A stretch of DNA of 64,000 nt from Fodinicurvata halophila. GTDB lineage: Bacteria > Pseudomonadota > Alphaproteobacteria > Kiloniellales > DSM-21159. The position numbers were made by a program, and so were the translations under genes. Location of the stretch: contig NZ_JBHSCW010000001.1 of assembly GCF_042651425.1 (NCBI RefSeq), forward strand, positions 1-64,000. Direction: 5' to 3'. Under the pieces are notes generated by a model that was given only the letters and a program-made list of their open reading frames with translations, had not been told where the DNA came from and searched no databases. This document shows positions 44,141 to 52,149 of this stretch, one piece after another. Within the stretch, counting starts at the first letter, position 1. Each line of letters starts with the position of its first letter.

Positions 44141-44200
44141 TGAAATCTCCTGATGACGAACCTCTGCCGATGTGACGGCAGGGCAAGAGGGGAGATTTCA
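44141..44200 (+). ncRNA. Structured leader that buries the RBS of the MFS gene (candidate riboswitch or thermosensor)
   Basis: TGAAATCTCC (44141-44150) pairs perfectly with GGAGATTTCA (44191-44200). The 3' arm contains half of the Shine-Dalgarno GGGGAG (44189-44194) and the A of the start codon. Inside, CTGCCG (44164-44169) pairs with CGGCAG (44176-44181) around a 6-nt loop, and CCT/AGG extends it. The unpaired TGATGACGAA and GGCAAG segments lie opposite each other as an asymmetric internal loop. The layout suits an RBS-sequestering cis-regulator; I cannot name its class. Confidence 0.5.
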
Positions 44201-45417
44201 TGTCCAGCCTGCGCCTTCGGGTATCCCTGGAGAAGGAGGCGCTGAAGGCCATAGCGGGAGCCTTCCTGGCCGTGTTGGTGGGAATCGGGCTGTCCCGCTT
44301 CGCCTATGCGCCACTGTTCCCGGCCATCATCGAGGCCGGCTGGTTCGACCCCGGACAGGCCGCCTACCTGGGGGCCGCGAATCTGGCCGGCTACCTGCTG
44401 GGAGCCATCTGCGGCCAGCGACTGGTCGCCTACTGCTCCACGGCTACGGCCCTGAGAGCGCTCATGCTCCTGGCCACACTGGCCTTTGCGGCAAGTGCCT
44501 TTCCCCTGTCCTTTGCCTGGTACTTCCTGTGGCGTCTGCTGTCCGGGCTGACCGGCGGCGCACTTATGGTCCTGGCGGCCCCCGCCGCTCTCTCCCAGAG
44601 CCCGCCGGCCCTGCGCGGCCTCGTCTCGGGCGCGGTCTTCACGGGTGTCGGCCTGGGCATCATGCTCTCCGGCACCCTGGTGCCCGCCCTTTTGACCCAG
44701 GGGCTGCCCGCCACCTGGTTCGGACTGGCCCTGCTCTCGCTTGGCGCCACCCTGGCCTCCTGGACCTGGTGGCCGCGGGACCGGGTTCCAGATTCCGGCG
44801 AAAAGACAAAGCCAGCTTCGAACCGGCGCTCCATCCTGCGCGGCGACATGCTGGCCATCTATGCCAGTTACGGCCTGATCGCCATCGGCCTGGTGCCACA
44901 CATGGTCTTCCTGGCCGATTTCATCGCCCGCGGCCTGGACCAGGGGATATTCATCGCCGGCATCTACTGGGCCATCTTCGGTCTCGGTGCCCTGATGGGC
45001 CCACTGGTCTCCGGGCGCCTTGCCGACCTGATGGGGTTCGGCACATCGCTGCGCTGCCTGCTGTTACTGAACATCGCGACCGTGGGTCTGCTCTGCATCA
45101 ATCACACAATTCCAGCGCTGGCGCTTTCAAGCCTGCTCGCCGGCGCCGCAGTCACCGGCAGCGTCACGCTGGTCCTGGGCCAGACCCGCGCCCATCTCTC
45201 CGAGCCCTTGCTGCACGGCCACGCCTGGAGCCTGGCCACGGTCACCTTCGCTCTCGGCCAGGCGGCCAGCGGGTATGGCTTTTCCTGGCTCTTTGCACGC
45301 AGCGACGGAGATTTCCGCCTGCTGTTCCTCATTGCGGCCATCGCCCTGCTGCTGGCGCTCGCGGCCAGTCGCCTGTCGTACCACCTGCATGGAAAGGGCG
45401 AGGGATCCTCTGCCTGA
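44200..45417 (+). CDS. MFS transporter, YbfB/YjiJ family
   Basis: The 405-residue protein has about 12 membrane segments and the YbfB/YjiJ pattern GIGLSRFAYAPLFPAIIEAGWFDPGQAAYLGAANLAGYLLG near the N-terminus, with RLLSGLTGGALMVLAAP in the fourth segment and ALMGPLVSGRLADLMGF after the central loop. It is a proton-driven exporter or importer of unknown substrate. The start codon's A is part of a 10-bp stem that also masks the RBS, so its expression is probably regulated at translation. Confidence 0.87.
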   Translation: MSSLRLRVSLEKEALKAIAGAFLAVLVGIGLSRFAYAPLFPAIIEAGWFDPGQAAYLGAANLAGYLLGAICGQRLVAYCSTATALRALMLLATLAFAASAFPLSFAWYFLWRLLSGLTGGALMVLAAPAALSQSPPALRGLVSGAVFTGVGLGIMLSGTLVPALLTQGLPATWFGLALLSLGATLASWTWWPRDRVPDSGEKTKPASNRRSILRGDMLAIYASYGLIAIGLVPHMVFLADFIARGLDQGIFIAGIYWAIFGLGALMGPLVSGRLADLMGFGTSLRCLLLLNIATVGLLCINHTIPALALSSLLAGAAVTGSVTLVLGQTRAHLSEPLLHGHAWSLATVTFALGQAASGYGFSWLFARSDGDFRLLFLIAAIALLLALAASRLSYHLHGKGEGSSA

Positions 45418-45425
45418 AGTCGCCG

Positions 45426-46316
45426 TCAGCTCGCCTGCATGAGTTCGCGGGGGGCACGGCTGTAATCCAGGACAGCCGCGCGGAGCTTGCCGAGGGCACG
45501 GTTCTCGAGCTGGCGCACACGCTCCTTGCTGACGCCCAGTCGCTGACCCAGGGTTTCCAGGGTCACGACATCCTCATCCTCAGCCAGTCGACGGGCCTCG
45601 ATGATAGCCCGCTCGCGCTGGTCCAGGCACTCGAGAGCCTCGCTCAGCCAGCGTGAACGCTGCTGGATATCGAGGGCATACATCGTGCTGTCCTCCGGAC
45701 CTGCGCGGTCGTCCGCCAGAAAGTCCTGCCACTCCGTCTCCTCCTCGTCGTTCAGGGTGGCGTTGAGCGACTGGTCGCTTCCGGACAGCCGGAGTTCCAT
45801 GGATTCAACGTCACTGAGGGCAACCTTCAGGTCGCGTGCAATCTTGCTGCGCCCTGTATCGTCCAGGCTTGTGCCGCTGGCTTCCTCGATCTGGGCGCGC
45901 AGGCGCCGCAGGTTGAAAAACAGGGCCTTCTGGGACGCCGTGGTGCCGGTGCGCACGATCGACCAGTTCCGCAGGATGTAATCCTGGATGGCCGAACGGA
46001 TCCACCAGGTCGCATAGGTGGAAAAGCGGACCTCGCGCTCCGGTTCGAAACGGGCCGCGGCCTGCATCAGGCCGACGGAACCCTCCTGGACCAGATCATT
46101 GACCGGCAGTCCATAGTGACGAAACCGCATGGCACTGGAGATGACCAGTCGCATGTAGCTGCGGATCAATTCGTGCAGCGCTGCCTCGTCCTGACGCTTG
46201 CGCCAGGCTGTGGCCAGTTCGAATTCATGCTCGCGGCTCAGCATGGGCTCGGCCATGCTGCGACGAATGAAGCGGGCACCGGCGCGCTGAGTCTGGCTGT
46301 CTTCATAATGCGCCAT
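45426..46316 (-). CDS. rpoH: RNA polymerase sigma-32 factor (heat-shock sigma, RpoH)
   Basis: RpoH directs RNA polymerase to heat-shock promoters. The 296-residue protein has region 1.2/2 (SYMRLVISSAMRFRHYGLPVNDLVQEGSVGLMQAAARFEP, STYATWWIRSAIQDYILRNW), the diagnostic RpoH box ALFFNLRRLRAQ, and region 4 (LETLGQRLGVSKERVRQLENRALGKLR). ATG 46316 has AAGGA 6 bp upstream; the open frame extends further but is unconserved. Alphaproteobacteria often carry two rpoH genes, so this may be one of two. Confidence 0.93.
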   Translation of the reverse strand: MAHYEDSQTQRAGARFIRRSMAEPMLSREHEFELATAWRKRQDEAALHELIRSYMRLVISSAMRFRHYGLPVNDLVQEGSVGLMQAAARFEPEREVRFSTYATWWIRSAIQDYILRNWSIVRTGTTASQKALFFNLRRLRAQIEEASGTSLDDTGRSKIARDLKVALSDVESMELRLSGSDQSLNATLNDEEETEWQDFLADDRAGPEDSTMYALDIQQRSRWLSEALECLDQRERAIIEARRLAEDEDVVTLETLGQRLGVSKERVRQLENRALGKLRAAVLDYSRAPRELMQAS

Positions 46317-46358
46317 GGGATCCTTCCTTGCCTGTCTCTTGCGTACACCTTTGTTTAT

Positions 46359-46371
46359 TTGCGTTACGCAA
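46359..46371. promoter_or_regulatory. Short palindrome upstream of rpoH
   Basis: TTGCGTTACGCAA is a 6-bp inverted repeat with a single central base, 43 bp upstream of the rpoH start. A related TTGCGTAC occurs at about 46339. They could form a small operator in the rpoH promoter region. The repeats are short, so chance is possible. Confidence 0.3.
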
Positions 46372-46440
46372 GACACAGCTGACCGGATCACACCGGGCAG
46401 CAGAAGCAGGCAGAATGGGTAGACGCGGGAAAAGAGGGGG

Positions 46441-47262
46441 TCAGACTTCCAGCATGTCCACGACCTGCCCGTCGGGAAGCAGACAGGCCGCCAGAAGCGG
46501 CCCACCGAAGCCGCAGCCGCCATCCAGCGTAAGGGTATAATCCTCCATTACCAGGCCGGGATGGTTTTTCTCGAAGCCCCGTACGACCCGCCTGTAGCTG
46601 CTGTAGGGCTCCTCCAGCGTGGCGAAGCCGTTGCTGCTCCACCAGAAACTGTCCCGCTGGGTTTCCAGGGGACGCGAGGGATCGAAGCCGCTGTGCACGA
46701 ACAGCAGGCTGTGATCTTCGGTATAGGCAGCGCGGCGAATGGATCCCATGAATTCGTAATGACCTGGCCGGGACTGGATGCGCGAACGCAGCGACTGTGT
46801 CCAGCGGGTCAGGCCCACCGTTCCGCTGCCGGCCACGCGACGCGCCTCCTCTGGATCGAACCCATAGGTTTCCAGGGTGGCGCCGACGCCCTGCTGCAGC
46901 ATCCATTCCAGGACCGCACGGGGATCGGTGGCAAACTGCAGCTGCAGCAGCTTCTGCCACATCTCCTCCTGCCCGCCACGCAGGAAGACCACCTGCTCCT
47001 CGATCGACGGCTCCAGGGTCAGGAAGGCCGTGCGAAACCCCAGCAACTCATCCAGCGTCTCGCCGCAGGCTGCGCCACGACCGATCATGTTCCCCAGGTA
47101 AACCAGGCGATCTCCGGGTTCTGCCCTCGGCCACAGGGCCTCGTGCAGGGCAACCAGACGTTCCGCCTCGCCATGAATGGAAGCAACGGCCCAGACGCGC
47201 TGTGTATTGCTCAGTTCCCCGAAAATCTGCCCGCTGCTCATCTCGCCGCCGTTGTTTGCCAT
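46441..47262 (-). CDS. Metallophosphoesterase-fold protein with lost metal ligands (probable pseudoenzyme)
   Basis: The 273-residue protein aligns with bacterial PP2A/PP1-like serine/threonine phosphatases along its whole length. However, the usual GDIHG reads VASIHGEAE (Asp to Ser28), GDxxDRG reads LGNMIGRG (N58 and G61), and GNHE reads RGGQEE. The late FVHSGFDPS (His) and LDGGCGFGGPLLAACL remain. Three metal-ligand motifs are therefore broken and catalysis is doubtful. It may bind phosphoproteins or act as scaffold. It lies upstream of rpoH on the same strand. Confidence 0.72.
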   Translation of the reverse strand: MANNGGEMSSGQIFGELSNTQRVWAVASIHGEAERLVALHEALWPRAEPGDRLVYLGNMIGRGAACGETLDELLGFRTAFLTLEPSIEEQVVFLRGGQEEMWQKLLQLQFATDPRAVLEWMLQQGVGATLETYGFDPEEARRVAGSGTVGLTRWTQSLRSRIQSRPGHYEFMGSIRRAAYTEDHSLLFVHSGFDPSRPLETQRDSFWWSSNGFATLEEPYSSYRRVVRGFEKNHPGLVMEDYTLTLDGGCGFGGPLLAACLLPDGQVVDMLEV

Positions 47263-47403
47263 GCTGTCTTGTCGCGACTCGGTCCCAGCGACAAGGGTAT
47301 CAGCATCGCCGGCCACTGCACAGAGAGCAGCTATCCACAGGACAGATCTCGCTCCGGCGCCAAAGGTGGGGTGCAGCGATCATGCCGCAACAGAACGCCG
47401 GGT

Positions 47404-47901
47404 TCAGGCCGCCTTCAGCATGCTCTCGAGTCTTTCCGCCGCCGCGGCTTCGTCGATCTGCTCCAGGGCCGCAAACTCCCGGGCCAGCCGATCCAGCGCC
47501 GCCTGGTACATCTGGCGCTCGCTGTAGGACTGCTCGGGCTGGTCGTCGGCACGGTGCAGGTCGCGGACAACCTCGGCAATGGACACGGGATCGCCGGAGT
47601 TGATCTTCGCCTCGTATTCCTGGGCGCGGCGGCTCCACATGGTGCGCTTGGCGCGACTGCGCCCCTTGAGGGTCGTCAGTGCCGATTCCATGATCTTCTT
47701 GGAAGACAGCTTGCGCAGGCCCGACTTGTGCGCCTTCTCCACAGGCACACGCAGGATCATGCGGTCATGCTCAAACTTGATCACGATCAGTTCGACCTTG
47801 AATCCGGAAATATCCTGCTGTTCGACCTCAAGAACGCGCCCAACCCCGTGGGTCGGGTAAACCACGAAATCACCCGCCGAGAACTCCAGTTTCTTCGCCA
47901 T
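47404..47901 (-). CDS. carD: CarD-family transcriptional regulator
   Basis: CarD binds RNA polymerase beta subunit and stabilises open complexes at weak promoters. The 165-residue protein has the N-terminal RID/Tudor-like domain (GDFVVYPTHGVGRVLEVEQQ, then VPVEKAHKSGLRKLSS) and the helical DNA-binding C-terminal half (WSRRAQEYEAKINSGDPVSIAEVVRDLHR, then YQAALDRLAREFAALE). ATG 47901 gives the usual length; an upstream in-frame ATG at 47988 adds unrelated residues. It is followed upstream by fdxA. Confidence 0.93.
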   Translation of the reverse strand: MAKKLEFSAGDFVVYPTHGVGRVLEVEQQDISGFKVELIVIKFEHDRMILRVPVEKAHKSGLRKLSSKKIMESALTTLKGRSRAKRTMWSRRAQEYEAKINSGDPVSIAEVVRDLHRADDQPEQSYSERQMYQAALDRLAREFAALEQIDEAAAAERLESMLKAA

Positions 47902-48199
47902 CTTTCGCTTCTGTCTCCGTATAACGGCTTGCGGTACACCGCATAGCGACAGCCATGGGCCAGGAGTATCCGGCGTTTCGTCAGACAAATAAGCATTGGG
48001 CCCGGACGCGGAAACACGTACTTGCCGCCGTCAGGCTTATCTGTTAGCGAGATGCAGGATCAAAGGCTCAGCTGTCTGCAAAAAAGAATGGCACACTCAA
48101 CGCGGCCACCATCTTTTGCAAATATACTACACTCAGCCCTAAAATACAACGCACCTGCAAAATGGCGAAGCGCACGTACGCGCTCCAGAGTGGACGGAG

Positions 48200-48538
48200 C
48201 TATTCACTCTGACCCGGATTCGACGTGAAGTACTTCTCGTACTTGTTCTCCTCGCCCAGGTGTTTGTCGGCGTCGGTAGGGGCTTCACCCTTGGCTATGA
48301 TGTTCGGCCACTGCTCACTGTAGTCCTTGTTCAGCTCCAGCCACTTGTCCGCTTCGGGATCACTGTCCGGCAGGATGGCTTCAGGTGGGCATTCAGGCTC
48401 GCAAACACCGCAGTCAATGCACTCGTCGGGGTGAATGACCAGCATGTTTTCGCCTTCGTAGAAGCAGTCGACGGGACAAACCTCCACACAATCCATGTAC
48501 TTGCACTTGATGCAGGCTTCCGTCACCACGTAGGTCAT
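48200..48538 (-). CDS. fdxA: 7Fe ferredoxin FdxA
   Basis: This 112-residue electron carrier has one [3Fe-4S] and one [4Fe-4S] cluster. It has CIKCKYMDCVEVCPVDCFYEG near the N-terminus and CIDCGVCEPECPPEAI near residue 40, followed by the C-terminal extension KWLELNKDYSEQWP typical of FdxA. It lies upstream of carD on the same strand with a 298-bp gap between them that holds no convincing gene; that gap includes a relatively AT-rich stretch at about 48100-48170. FdxA-CarD adjacency is common in alphaproteobacteria. Confidence 0.95.
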   Translation of the reverse strand: MTYVVTEACIKCKYMDCVEVCPVDCFYEGENMLVIHPDECIDCGVCEPECPPEAILPDSDPEADKWLELNKDYSEQWPNIIAKGEAPTDADKHLGEENKYEKYFTSNPGQSE

Positions 48539-48751
48539 GCTTCTTCTCTCCTGTCGCGACCGAGGTCGCGCTGCTACTCTGATATCCGTTTATATAATCT
48601 CTAGGCGGCGTCGTCTAAACACCTCACAAAACAGATCGGGGTTCTTTCTACCCGAACACAGGGTTCACTCAAGCCCCCTTGTCCAGAAAATACGATATTT
48701 GCTTGTTCAAAATCAATATTCACACTCAAAACAAAGGGAATATTGCTCCGC

Positions 48752-49363
48752 ATGACCAAACAGCACAGTCCAGCCGCACTGCGCAATCGTGCTCCCATCA
48801 CCGATGTCCTGGCCACGACCTTGCCGGACTCAGGGCAAGTGCTGGAGGTCGCCAGCGGCAGCGGCGAGCATGTAATCCACTTTGCTGGTCGCTTCCCGGC
48901 TCTGACCTGGATTCCCAGCGATCCCGCACCAGAGGCCCGAGCCAGCATTGCCGAGCACCTCGCCGACGCCGGCCTGCCCAACGTCCAATCGCCGCGTGCT
49001 GTGGACGTGAGCGACCCGGACTGGCCCGCCACACTGGACAACACAGGTGGGCTGCAGGCCATTGTCTGCATCAACATGATCCATATCGCCCCCTGGCAGG
49101 CCTGCCTGGGGCTGTTCGAGGGCGCGGCGCAGCTGTTGCCACGAGCTGCCCCCCTATACCTCTATGGACCCTACAGGCGCGGGGGCGGCCATACCAGCCA
49201 GAGCAACGCCGCTTTCGATGCCCAGTTGAAGCAGAGCAATCCGCTCTGGGGCCTGCGCGATCTGGAGACGGTCTGCGAGGAGGCCGAAGCGCGCGGCTTC
49301 ACCCATGAGAGAACCGTGGAGATGCCTGCCAACAATCTCTCCGTCATCCTCCGCAGGGCGTGA
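48752..49363 (+). CDS. DUF938 family, SAM-methyltransferase-like
   Basis: The 203-residue protein has a SAM-binding-like motif GQVLEVASGSGEHVIHFAGRFP, then WIPSDPAPEARASI and VCINMIHIAPWQACLGLFEGAAQLL, and YLYGPYRRGGGHTSQSNAAFDAQLK, the DUF938 signature. Substrate and reaction are unknown. ATG 48752 has AGGGA upstream. It stands alone, divergent from fdxA. Confidence 0.83.
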   Translation: MTKQHSPAALRNRAPITDVLATTLPDSGQVLEVASGSGEHVIHFAGRFPALTWIPSDPAPEARASIAEHLADAGLPNVQSPRAVDVSDPDWPATLDNTGGLQAIVCINMIHIAPWQACLGLFEGAAQLLPRAAPLYLYGPYRRGGGHTSQSNAAFDAQLKQSNPLWGLRDLETVCEEAEARGFTHERTVEMPANNLSVILRRA

Positions 49364-49416
49364 ACACCGGCCAGGGAACAGCTGGCCGTGGCCGGCCCCC
49401 AGAAGGCGCGTCCCAC

Positions 49417-50775
49417 CTAGCGGACCAGGAAGGACAGGCCATCGCTGTGGGCATCACGCGCCACGCGACAGCTGCCCGACCCGGAGCCCGTGGCCCCCGT
49501 GGGACAGTAGATGGCGTTGATCAGGCTGCGGCGAGCTTCGCCCGGCAAGCCGGAGAGTGCCGCATCCAGTGGTTCGTCCCGTTCGAGCACGCCGCTGATG
49601 ACGTGGGCGGCCGCACCTGCGGAATCCCCGCCTCCCGCGGCAAGTGCGAGCCGTGAACGCGGTATGTTCTGGTTGCCGATGACGGCTGTTGTCAGAGAAT
49701 CCAGGGCTTCGCCCTGCACCGGTTCGGCAGCGATGATGCCGCTGTCCTCCAGCAGCACCTGCTTGCCGAACAGGGCGCCCATGGAGAATTCGCAGGCCAC
49801 GGCACTGCCAAAGCGATCGGCCACGACCAGACCTGCCGAGGGTACGTCACGCCCCCTGTAGGCCGTGGCATTGGCTTCGCCCTCGTTCAACGCCCGGACC
49901 AACCGCTGGCGCAGGGGCCGGTCCTCGAAGGGGCCGGCGGGCAGGAACAGCTTGTCGTTGTCGACCTCGATCTCCTGCGGCACCTCCCTCAGCGGGCGTA
50001 CGCTACGTACGGCCTCCGCGCTCAGGTCCAGCTGCGCCCGGTTTGCGGCGTCCTCCAGCAGGGTCGCCAGCGTATTGCCGGCACTGTATCCGACTCCCTG
50101 GCGCCTCAGGTTGCCCAACAGCCCGGCCAGGCCGGGCTGCACAAGCTTGTCGCCTTCCCGCAGCAGCGAACCATCCTCGCGGCGCAGCAGGCGTCCCAGC
50201 TGCGACTCCTCGGGAATTTGCTCGGCCGCTTCATTGATATCCCTGGCGAAGGCCCGGCTGACGGGAACGCCGCGACGGGCGAGGTTCTCCACCGGCACCA
50301 GCAGCTCCTCCCAGTTGGTGGCGCCGTGAAGCGCGTGAAGCAGCGCCAGTCCCCGGCTCATGGCCGGAGCCGGGGTGGCCCCGCCGGAGGCCTGAGGCAG
50401 GAAGGTCACCGAGACGGCATCGCGTTCGCTGCCAAGATAGGAAACACAGACACCGCCGCCGCCGGGGTTGGCCCGCGACGGCATGGTCGCGCCCATGGCA
50501 AAGCCCATGGCCACGGCGGCATCGGCGGCGCTGCCATTGTCCGAGAGAACGTCCCGGCCCACCACTGCAGCCTGCGGTTCGTCGGCCGCAACCAGTCCCG
50601 CAAAGCCTTCGACCGCCTGGCGTTCTCCCGGTTCCTGAACGGAACCGCAGGCCGTGAGCGTGATGAGGCAAAGCGCCACAATTCCGCCACGCAACTTGCG
50701 TTGAGTTGGGATCAGAGCCTTACTAGACTTGTCCGAGGGAATAACGGTGGTCCGGGTCGAGCGGATGCGTTTCAT
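49417..50775 (-). CDS. Gamma-glutamyltransferase-like lipoprotein with altered nucleophile
   Basis: The protein (452 residues from ATG 50775) has a lipobox LTLTAC and the GGT N-terminal signature DVLSDNGSAADAAVAMGFAMGATMPSR with PGGGG. In GGTs the small subunit begins with the catalytic Thr of a TTH motif; the aligned segment here is VPSAGLVVADRFGSAVACEF, so the nucleophile is Ser at best. It may be inactive or have a changed activity. Start is uncertain: ATG 50775 would overlap the divergent M48 gene by 11 bp; a TTG at 50694 would still give a lipoprotein signal. Confidence 0.72.
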   Translation of the reverse strand: MKRIRSTRTTVIPSDKSSKALIPTQRKLRGGIVALCLITLTACGSVQEPGERQAVEGFAGLVAADEPQAAVVGRDVLSDNGSAADAAVAMGFAMGATMPSRANPGGGGVCVSYLGSERDAVSVTFLPQASGGATPAPAMSRGLALLHALHGATNWEELLVPVENLARRGVPVSRAFARDINEAAEQIPEESQLGRLLRREDGSLLREGDKLVQPGLAGLLGNLRRQGVGYSAGNTLATLLEDAANRAQLDLSAEAVRSVRPLREVPQEIEVDNDKLFLPAGPFEDRPLRQRLVRALNEGEANATAYRGRDVPSAGLVVADRFGSAVACEFSMGALFGKQVLLEDSGIIAAEPVQGEALDSLTTAVIGNQNIPRSRLALAAGGGDSAGAAAHVISGVLERDEPLDAALSGLPGEARRSLINAIYCPTGATGSGSGSCRVARDAHSDGLSFLVR

Positions 50776-52111
50776 CAAGATCTTTGCCTTGCTTCTGGGA
50801 TTGTTGGTCTGGACGTCCGCCACGGCGTGGGCCCAGGGCGTCACGGTTATCCGCGATGCAGAGATCGAACATAGCGTGCGTACCTTTGCGACGCCACTCT
50901 TTCAAGCCGCAGGGCTGAATCCCAATACCCTGGAGATATTCCTGATCGAGGAGGATACACTCAACGCCTTCGTGGTGCCCGGCGGCAAGATGTTCCTGAA
51001 CACCGGGCTGATCCTGCGTACGGAAGAGCCCACCCAGCTGATGGGCGTCATCGCGCACGAGACGGGCCACATCGCGGCAGGCCACACCTTCTCGCGCGGC
51101 GACCAGGTGCGCAACGCCACTCTCAAGGCCATTGCCGGCGCCCTGCTGGGCCTGGGGGCGGGCCTGGCCACGGGCGAAAGCGGGGCCGCAGCGGCCGGCA
51201 GCATCATCGGCCAGGACATGGCTCTGCGCGGTCTGCTGTCCTTCACGCGCGGCCAGGAGAACGCCGCCGATCAGGCAGCCATAGACTACATGCGCAGTGC
51301 CGGCTACAGCCCTCAGGGCCTGCTCGATTTCATGCAGATCATGGAAGACCAGGAAGCCCTGATGAGCAGCAGCCAGGAACCATACCTGCGTACCCACCCG
51401 ATGACCCGGGACCGTGTCAGGGCCCTGGAGCAGGCCGTTCGGGAATACTCCGGCGAAGCCGGCGACATCGAGCCCGAACTGGCCCGGATGCATGCCCGCA
51501 TGCGGGCCAAGCTGTCCGGCTTTCTGGAATCCGAGCGCCGGGTCCAGCGCCGTTATCCCGAGAGCGACACCTCCGTGCCGGCGCGCTATGCCCGGGCCAT
51601 CTCCGACTACCGCAACGGCCGACTGGAGCGTGCCCTTGATGGCATGGGCGCCCTGATCGAGGAGCATCCCAACGACGCCTTCTTTCACGAGATGCGCGGC
51701 CAGATGCTGATGGAGCATGGGCGGCTTGAGGAAGCTCTGCCCGACTACCGCACCGCCACGGAACTGCTGCCCGAGGAGCCGCTTATCCGGCTGTCCCTGG
51801 CCCAGGTCCAGGTTCACCTGGATCGCCCCGAGATGAATGAGGCCGCCCTCGAGAACCTGGCAAAGGTCAGGGCCAGGGAAGACGACAATCCCACGGCCTG
51901 GCGCCTGACGGCCATCGCTCGCGGGCGCCAGGGTGACAAGGGCCGCGCCGCCCTGGCCCTGGCCGAGATGAACTACGCCCGCGCCGAGTGGCGTGAAGCC
52001 GTCGGCCAGGCCGAGCGCGCAAAGAAACTCCTGGACAACAGCACTCCGGCATGGCTGCGTGCCAGCGACCTGTCCGAGGCGGCCTCACGGCGCGCCGACG
52101 AGCAGAACTGA
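50765..52111 (+). CDS. M48-family zinc metalloprotease with TPR tail
   Basis: The 448-residue precursor has a signal peptide (FIKIFALLLGLLVWTSATAWA) and HETGH at 98-102, with the third zinc ligand in QENAADQAAIDYMRSAGY. The C-terminal third (about residues 280-440) is helical and repeat-rich (NGRLERALDGMGALIEEHPNDAFFHEMRGQ, HGRLEEALPDYRTATELLPEEP), that is TPR-like. This is the BepA/YfgC layout: periplasmic protease-chaperone for outer-membrane proteins. It precedes a DsbA-family gene on the same strand. Confidence 0.92.
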   Translation: MRFIKIFALLLGLLVWTSATAWAQGVTVIRDAEIEHSVRTFATPLFQAAGLNPNTLEIFLIEEDTLNAFVVPGGKMFLNTGLILRTEEPTQLMGVIAHETGHIAAGHTFSRGDQVRNATLKAIAGALLGLGAGLATGESGAAAAGSIIGQDMALRGLLSFTRGQENAADQAAIDYMRSAGYSPQGLLDFMQIMEDQEALMSSSQEPYLRTHPMTRDRVRALEQAVREYSGEAGDIEPELARMHARMRAKLSGFLESERRVQRRYPESDTSVPARYARAISDYRNGRLERALDGMGALIEEHPNDAFFHEMRGQMLMEHGRLEEALPDYRTATELLPEEPLIRLSLAQVQVHLDRPEMNEAALENLAKVRAREDDNPTAWRLTAIARGRQGDKGRAALALAEMNYARAEWREAVGQAERAKKLLDNSTPAWLRASDLSEAASRRADEQN

Positions 52112-52149
52112 ACCAACCGACCCCACGGAAAGTCATCGGGAGAAAAACC

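Noticed and set aside
47989..48199. Possible short genes in the CarD-FdxA gap
   Set aside because: Short frames show no RBS or conservation pattern; it is an AT-richer promoter region.
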